A DNA stretch of 64,000 nucleotides from assembly GCF_013307245.1 (NCBI RefSeq), contig NZ_CP028941.1:558001-622000 (forward strand). The letters are read 5' to 3'. Positions 61,582 through 64,000 of this stretch are shown here, piece after piece. The notes under the pieces are model-generated. The model had not been told where the DNA came from. It ran no database searches and saw only the letters and a program-made list of their open reading frames with translations. The stretch's first letter is position 1, and every line of letters begins with the position of its first letter. Source of the DNA: Polynucleobacter antarcticus (GTDB lineage Bacteria > Pseudomonadota > Gammaproteobacteria > Burkholderiales > Burkholderiaceae). Both the position numbers and the translations under genes were made by a program.

Positions 61582-63045
61582 CTATTCATTAAAGAAAAAT
61601 TTAAGAATTAATTTACTAAGAGCCTTGCTTTTGCTATGTGAGGTTAAGCCTTGTTCACGAGTATTTTTAACTAATTCGTTTTGAGCTTGGCGCTCTACTA
61701 AGATATCTGAAATAAGACTGATTAACTCAGGACGACTTTCTAAAATCGGAAAAATATCATCTTTCTTAACCTCTATCATCAATGCAGATGTAAGTGCAAA
61801 AACATCTGCTGAACGTGGTGCACCAGTTAGAAGCGACATCTCACCAACAATATCACCTGGCCAGACTGAGGCAACAGTAACTAAGATGCCATCTGCGTTT
61901 AATATTTTGACCTCTAGGCAGCCCTCAAGCAATAAGAACATGCTTTGAGCTTCTTGTCCTGAAACGATTAATTGCTCATCTTTTGCAACACGCTTGAAGG
62001 TGGATTTTTTTGCTAAATAATCCAAATCCTCTTCGTTGAGTACCACTAAAAATCCAAGCGATGCAAAGGCTAAAAGGCGGTTTTTCAAATCTAAATCAGC
62101 ACCGGCTTTGCTAGGATTATCAGTAAAGTCTACTGCACCAGCTTTTAGAAAACGCATGATGGTATTGAGTACCAAGCTGTTGGTAAAGTCTTTGGGCAAG
62201 TCAGTTCTGGGGGAACACTCATAGCGTACCCGATAAGTAACTTGGCCATGATTAATCTCTGTCGCAGCACAAAGGTGCCAAGGCTGGAAAAAAGTATTTT
62301 TACTTACAACGCAATCCATAGCGAGATTTAAAATTGAAGTTACTTTTTCGCAATCGCAATGTGCACTTAAGGCAATCGTGAATTCACGACGAAAACCGCG
62401 GCCCGGATCCTGCTTGGTTGCGTTAATGTAATCTAAATCTAAAAATTTATTGTTATAAAACTGTTTAATGAGGCCATGCGTAGTATCACTTAGGGTGATC
62501 AGTCGATGCTCCATCTGTACCACTTGATAAGTCTCTGGAATACGATTATCGCCTTCAAAAATAACGATATGATCACCCAAGCTTACAAGTCCATCAATTT
62601 GTAATGAACTACTAGCGACAATATCTTTGATGCGATCCTGAAAGATATATCCCAAGCCAAGACCAATTGCCCCTGAAGCGGCAATTAAACTTGTAAAGTT
62701 TCGATCGAAGAGAAATATAAAGCCAGCCAATCCAACTAGGGCGAGAATAATAATTGAACCAGCAGTCACAACAATAATAGGTATCTTTTTCTGCGGATTG
62801 ACACGATTTAAGTTAACGATAGTGCGACGAAAAGCTTGATCTAAAGTTACTGCAATCAATGTAATTTGCATTAAGCCAACAAGATCTATTCCTATGGAAT
62901 CAAATCCATCACTAAGGTCAGCACTGACAAAAGCAAATACTTTGCCTAAGGTATAGGCATACATTGCTAAGGCGATATTAGCAATAATAAGAAGAATTAA
63001 AGCCCATTTTGGAACTGCTGTAATTTTCTCGTGTGAAAGGGTCAT
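61582..63045 (-). CDS. MscS-type channel with C-terminal cyclic-nucleotide-binding domain
   Basis: 487-aa membrane protein of the bCNG/MscS superfamily. Four hydrophobic helices precede the MscS pore-lining helix (AIGLGLGYIFQDRIKDIVAS) and the beta domain (QIDGLVSLGDHIVIFEG). The C-terminal CNBD has the canonical phosphate-binding cassette GDIVGEMSLLTGAPRSADV, with Glu and Arg ligands. Such channels are gated by cAMP or respond only partly to tension. It is convergent with the K+ channel gene (5-bp gap), so it is transcribed separately although it shares the ligand. Confidence 0.92.
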   Translation of the reverse strand: MTLSHEKITAVPKWALILLIIANIALAMYAYTLGKVFAFVSADLSDGFDSIGIDLVGLMQITLIAVTLDQAFRRTIVNLNRVNPQKKIPIIVVTAGSIIILALVGLAGFIFLFDRNFTSLIAASGAIGLGLGYIFQDRIKDIVASSSLQIDGLVSLGDHIVIFEGDNRIPETYQVVQMEHRLITLSDTTHGLIKQFYNNKFLDLDYINATKQDPGRGFRREFTIALSAHCDCEKVTSILNLAMDCVVSKNTFFQPWHLCAATEINHGQVTYRVRYECSPRTDLPKDFTNSLVLNTIMRFLKAGAVDFTDNPSKAGADLDLKNRLLAFASLGFLVVLNEEDLDYLAKKSTFKRVAKDEQLIVSGQEAQSMFLLLEGCLEVKILNADGILVTVASVWPGDIVGEMSLLTGAPRSADVFALTSALMIEVKKDDIFPILESRPELISLISDILVERQAQNELVKNTREQGLTSHSKSKALSKLILKFFFNE

Positions 63046-63633
63046 AGCTAGTGAATTTCTTATTTAATTGACAGTTGGGTTGACATCATCATAATAATCA
63101 ATAAGTTACAGTTTCATGGATTCAAGCACAAAGTGCAACCTAGTGTACGACTGGTAACGCGCTTCACTGAAGGGTTTAAATCCTGTGCCCTGATGATGTC
63201 GGCTATTTAGCTTCCATTTACTCATTTTAAGCCCCTATCATGCATGGTAGATGACCACTTTTGGGATGTATTGTCGCAATAATCTATTGTTTACAGCGCT
63301 GCATCAATTCGTGAGTACCATGTAGTCGCCTGTACCCAATAATTTGCTATTAATTGAAATAGTTTAATGAGAATCTCAAGCATGTTCTTAAATTCATGGC
63401 CGACAAATTGAGATTTTGCAAAATTCAATATTTTGATCGCGAGTGAGTGCCTTACCCAAAACACTATTACAAGTGATGAATAATTTAACCTCATAAAAAG
63501 CATGCTGGCAGCCATCGGAAATTGACTTCATTGAATTTTGGCCTTACTGAGCATTTTTAAATAACTTTTAGTAAAAAAAATTAGATTCGGTAAGATAGAG
63601 TTAAGATTTATTAGCAACTATTAGGAGGTACTC
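63046..63633. other. Intergenic region before cytochrome b561
   Basis: About 590 bp with no recognised gene. A minus-strand frame at 63291-63515 has no family features. The right part should hold the cytochrome b561 promoter; the left part should hold the promoter of the MscS-type channel. Confidence 0.5.
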
Positions 63634-64000
63634 ATGCTACAGAGCTATCCATTACTGGCCCGCCTTTTGCATTGGCTTACGGCTTTTTTTATCCTAATCT
63701 TATTTATTCTTGGTATTTGGATGACTGAGCGTTCCGGTGCAAATGTATGGGATGCACTCACGAACACGCTTTATGCATGGCATAAGTTCATTGGGTTCAC
63801 TCTTTTATGCCTAGTAATACTGAGATTTGCTGTCAAACTAAACTCCCAACGACCTGCTTATCCCAGCAGTATTTCACCGGCCAACATTAAACTAGCTTCA
63901 GCTGTTCATGGCATTCTCTACCTTCTTTTATTAATCGTACCGTTAATGGGATGGGCTGGAGTAACAGCATATCCCGCGTTAATTACGGTTGGAGGCTTTG
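63634..64000 (+). CDS. Cytochrome b561 (3' end outside window)
   Basis: Di-haem inner-membrane cytochrome b561 (CybB type). Starts MLQSYPLLARLLHWLTAFFI, with the first haem-ligand His in LLHW and a second in AWHKFIGF, then a third helix (ASAVHGILYLLLLIVP). Visible to base 64000, about 122 codons. A perfect AGGAGG at 63623-63628 fixes the ATG. It probably shuttles electrons from quinol to periplasmic acceptors such as superoxide. Confidence 0.9.
   Translation, partial: MLQSYPLLARLLHWLTAFFILILFILGIWMTERSGANVWDALTNTLYAWHKFIGFTLLCLVILRFAVKLNSQRPAYPSSISPANIKLASAVHGILYLLLLIVPLMGWAGVTAYPALITVGGF

Noticed and set aside
63291-63515. 74-aa minus-strand frame
   Set aside because: No known features and no ribosome-binding site; treated as chance.
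1-64000. CRISPR array
   Set aside because: No regularly spaced 25-40 bp direct repeats with unique spacers were seen, and no Cas-like genes are encoded.

Overview
The window looks like chromosome of a small-genome freshwater betaproteobacterium, most likely a planktonic Burkholderiaceae close to Polynucleobacter. This is inferred from the gene families (RNase G, GluQ-RS, Coq7, NodI/NodJ-type ABC exporter, AzlC/AzlD, green-type proteorhodopsin), short intergenic gaps and modest GC. No rRNA or other taxonomic marker is present to prove it.

Layout. (1) 1-22.8 kb is compact housekeeping DNA: the 3' part of rng, galE, msbA, three LOS/glycan glycosyltransferases, dnaE, gluQ, rhlE, a glycolate/glyoxylate-type cluster (GlcG-like protein, class V aminotransferase, GntR regulator with two matching palindromes, and a fused FAD/Fe-S 2-hydroxyacid dehydrogenase), azlCD, queG, tsaE and amiC, ending at tRNA-Lys(TTT). 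(2) 22.8-45.35 kb is bounded and split by three copies of the tRNA-Lys 3' end (46-bp and 34-bp exact repeats), as left by site-specific integration. It is AT-richer and loosely packed. It holds small orphan genes, coq7, tRNA-Cys, a complete retinal/proteorhodopsin photosystem (blh, crtY, a fused crtI-crtB, proteorhodopsin), a gltD-fpr pair, glutathione reductase, a NodIJ-like exporter and, between repeat copies 2 and 3, a three-gene zeta-toxin module. No integrase is visible. (3) 45.4-49.9 kb holds small secreted or membrane proteins, an orphan NHLP-type peptide, an EF-hand protein and two genes broken by single lesions (a homopolymer frameshift and a nonsense codon in acetoacetate decarboxylase). 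(4) 49.9-63.0 kb holds the most striking system: a chemosensory cluster (MCP, CheA, CheW, CheB, CheR) whose only visible response-regulator output is a REC-adenylate cyclase. It is followed by a eukaryote-like class I cyclic-nucleotide phosphodiesterase, a cyclic-nucleotide-gated K+ channel and a MscS-type channel with a cyclic-nucleotide-binding domain. The window ends inside a cytochrome b561 gene.

How it may fit together (inference). The photosystem makes retinal from lycopene and beta-carotene for a light-driven proton pump. The right-hand cluster encodes receptor, kinase, cAMP synthesis, cAMP breakdown and two cAMP-binding ion channels next to one another. No CheY, CheZ, CheD or flagellar gene is present, so the chemosensory pathway probably controls membrane potential or osmotic ion flux through cAMP rather than swimming.
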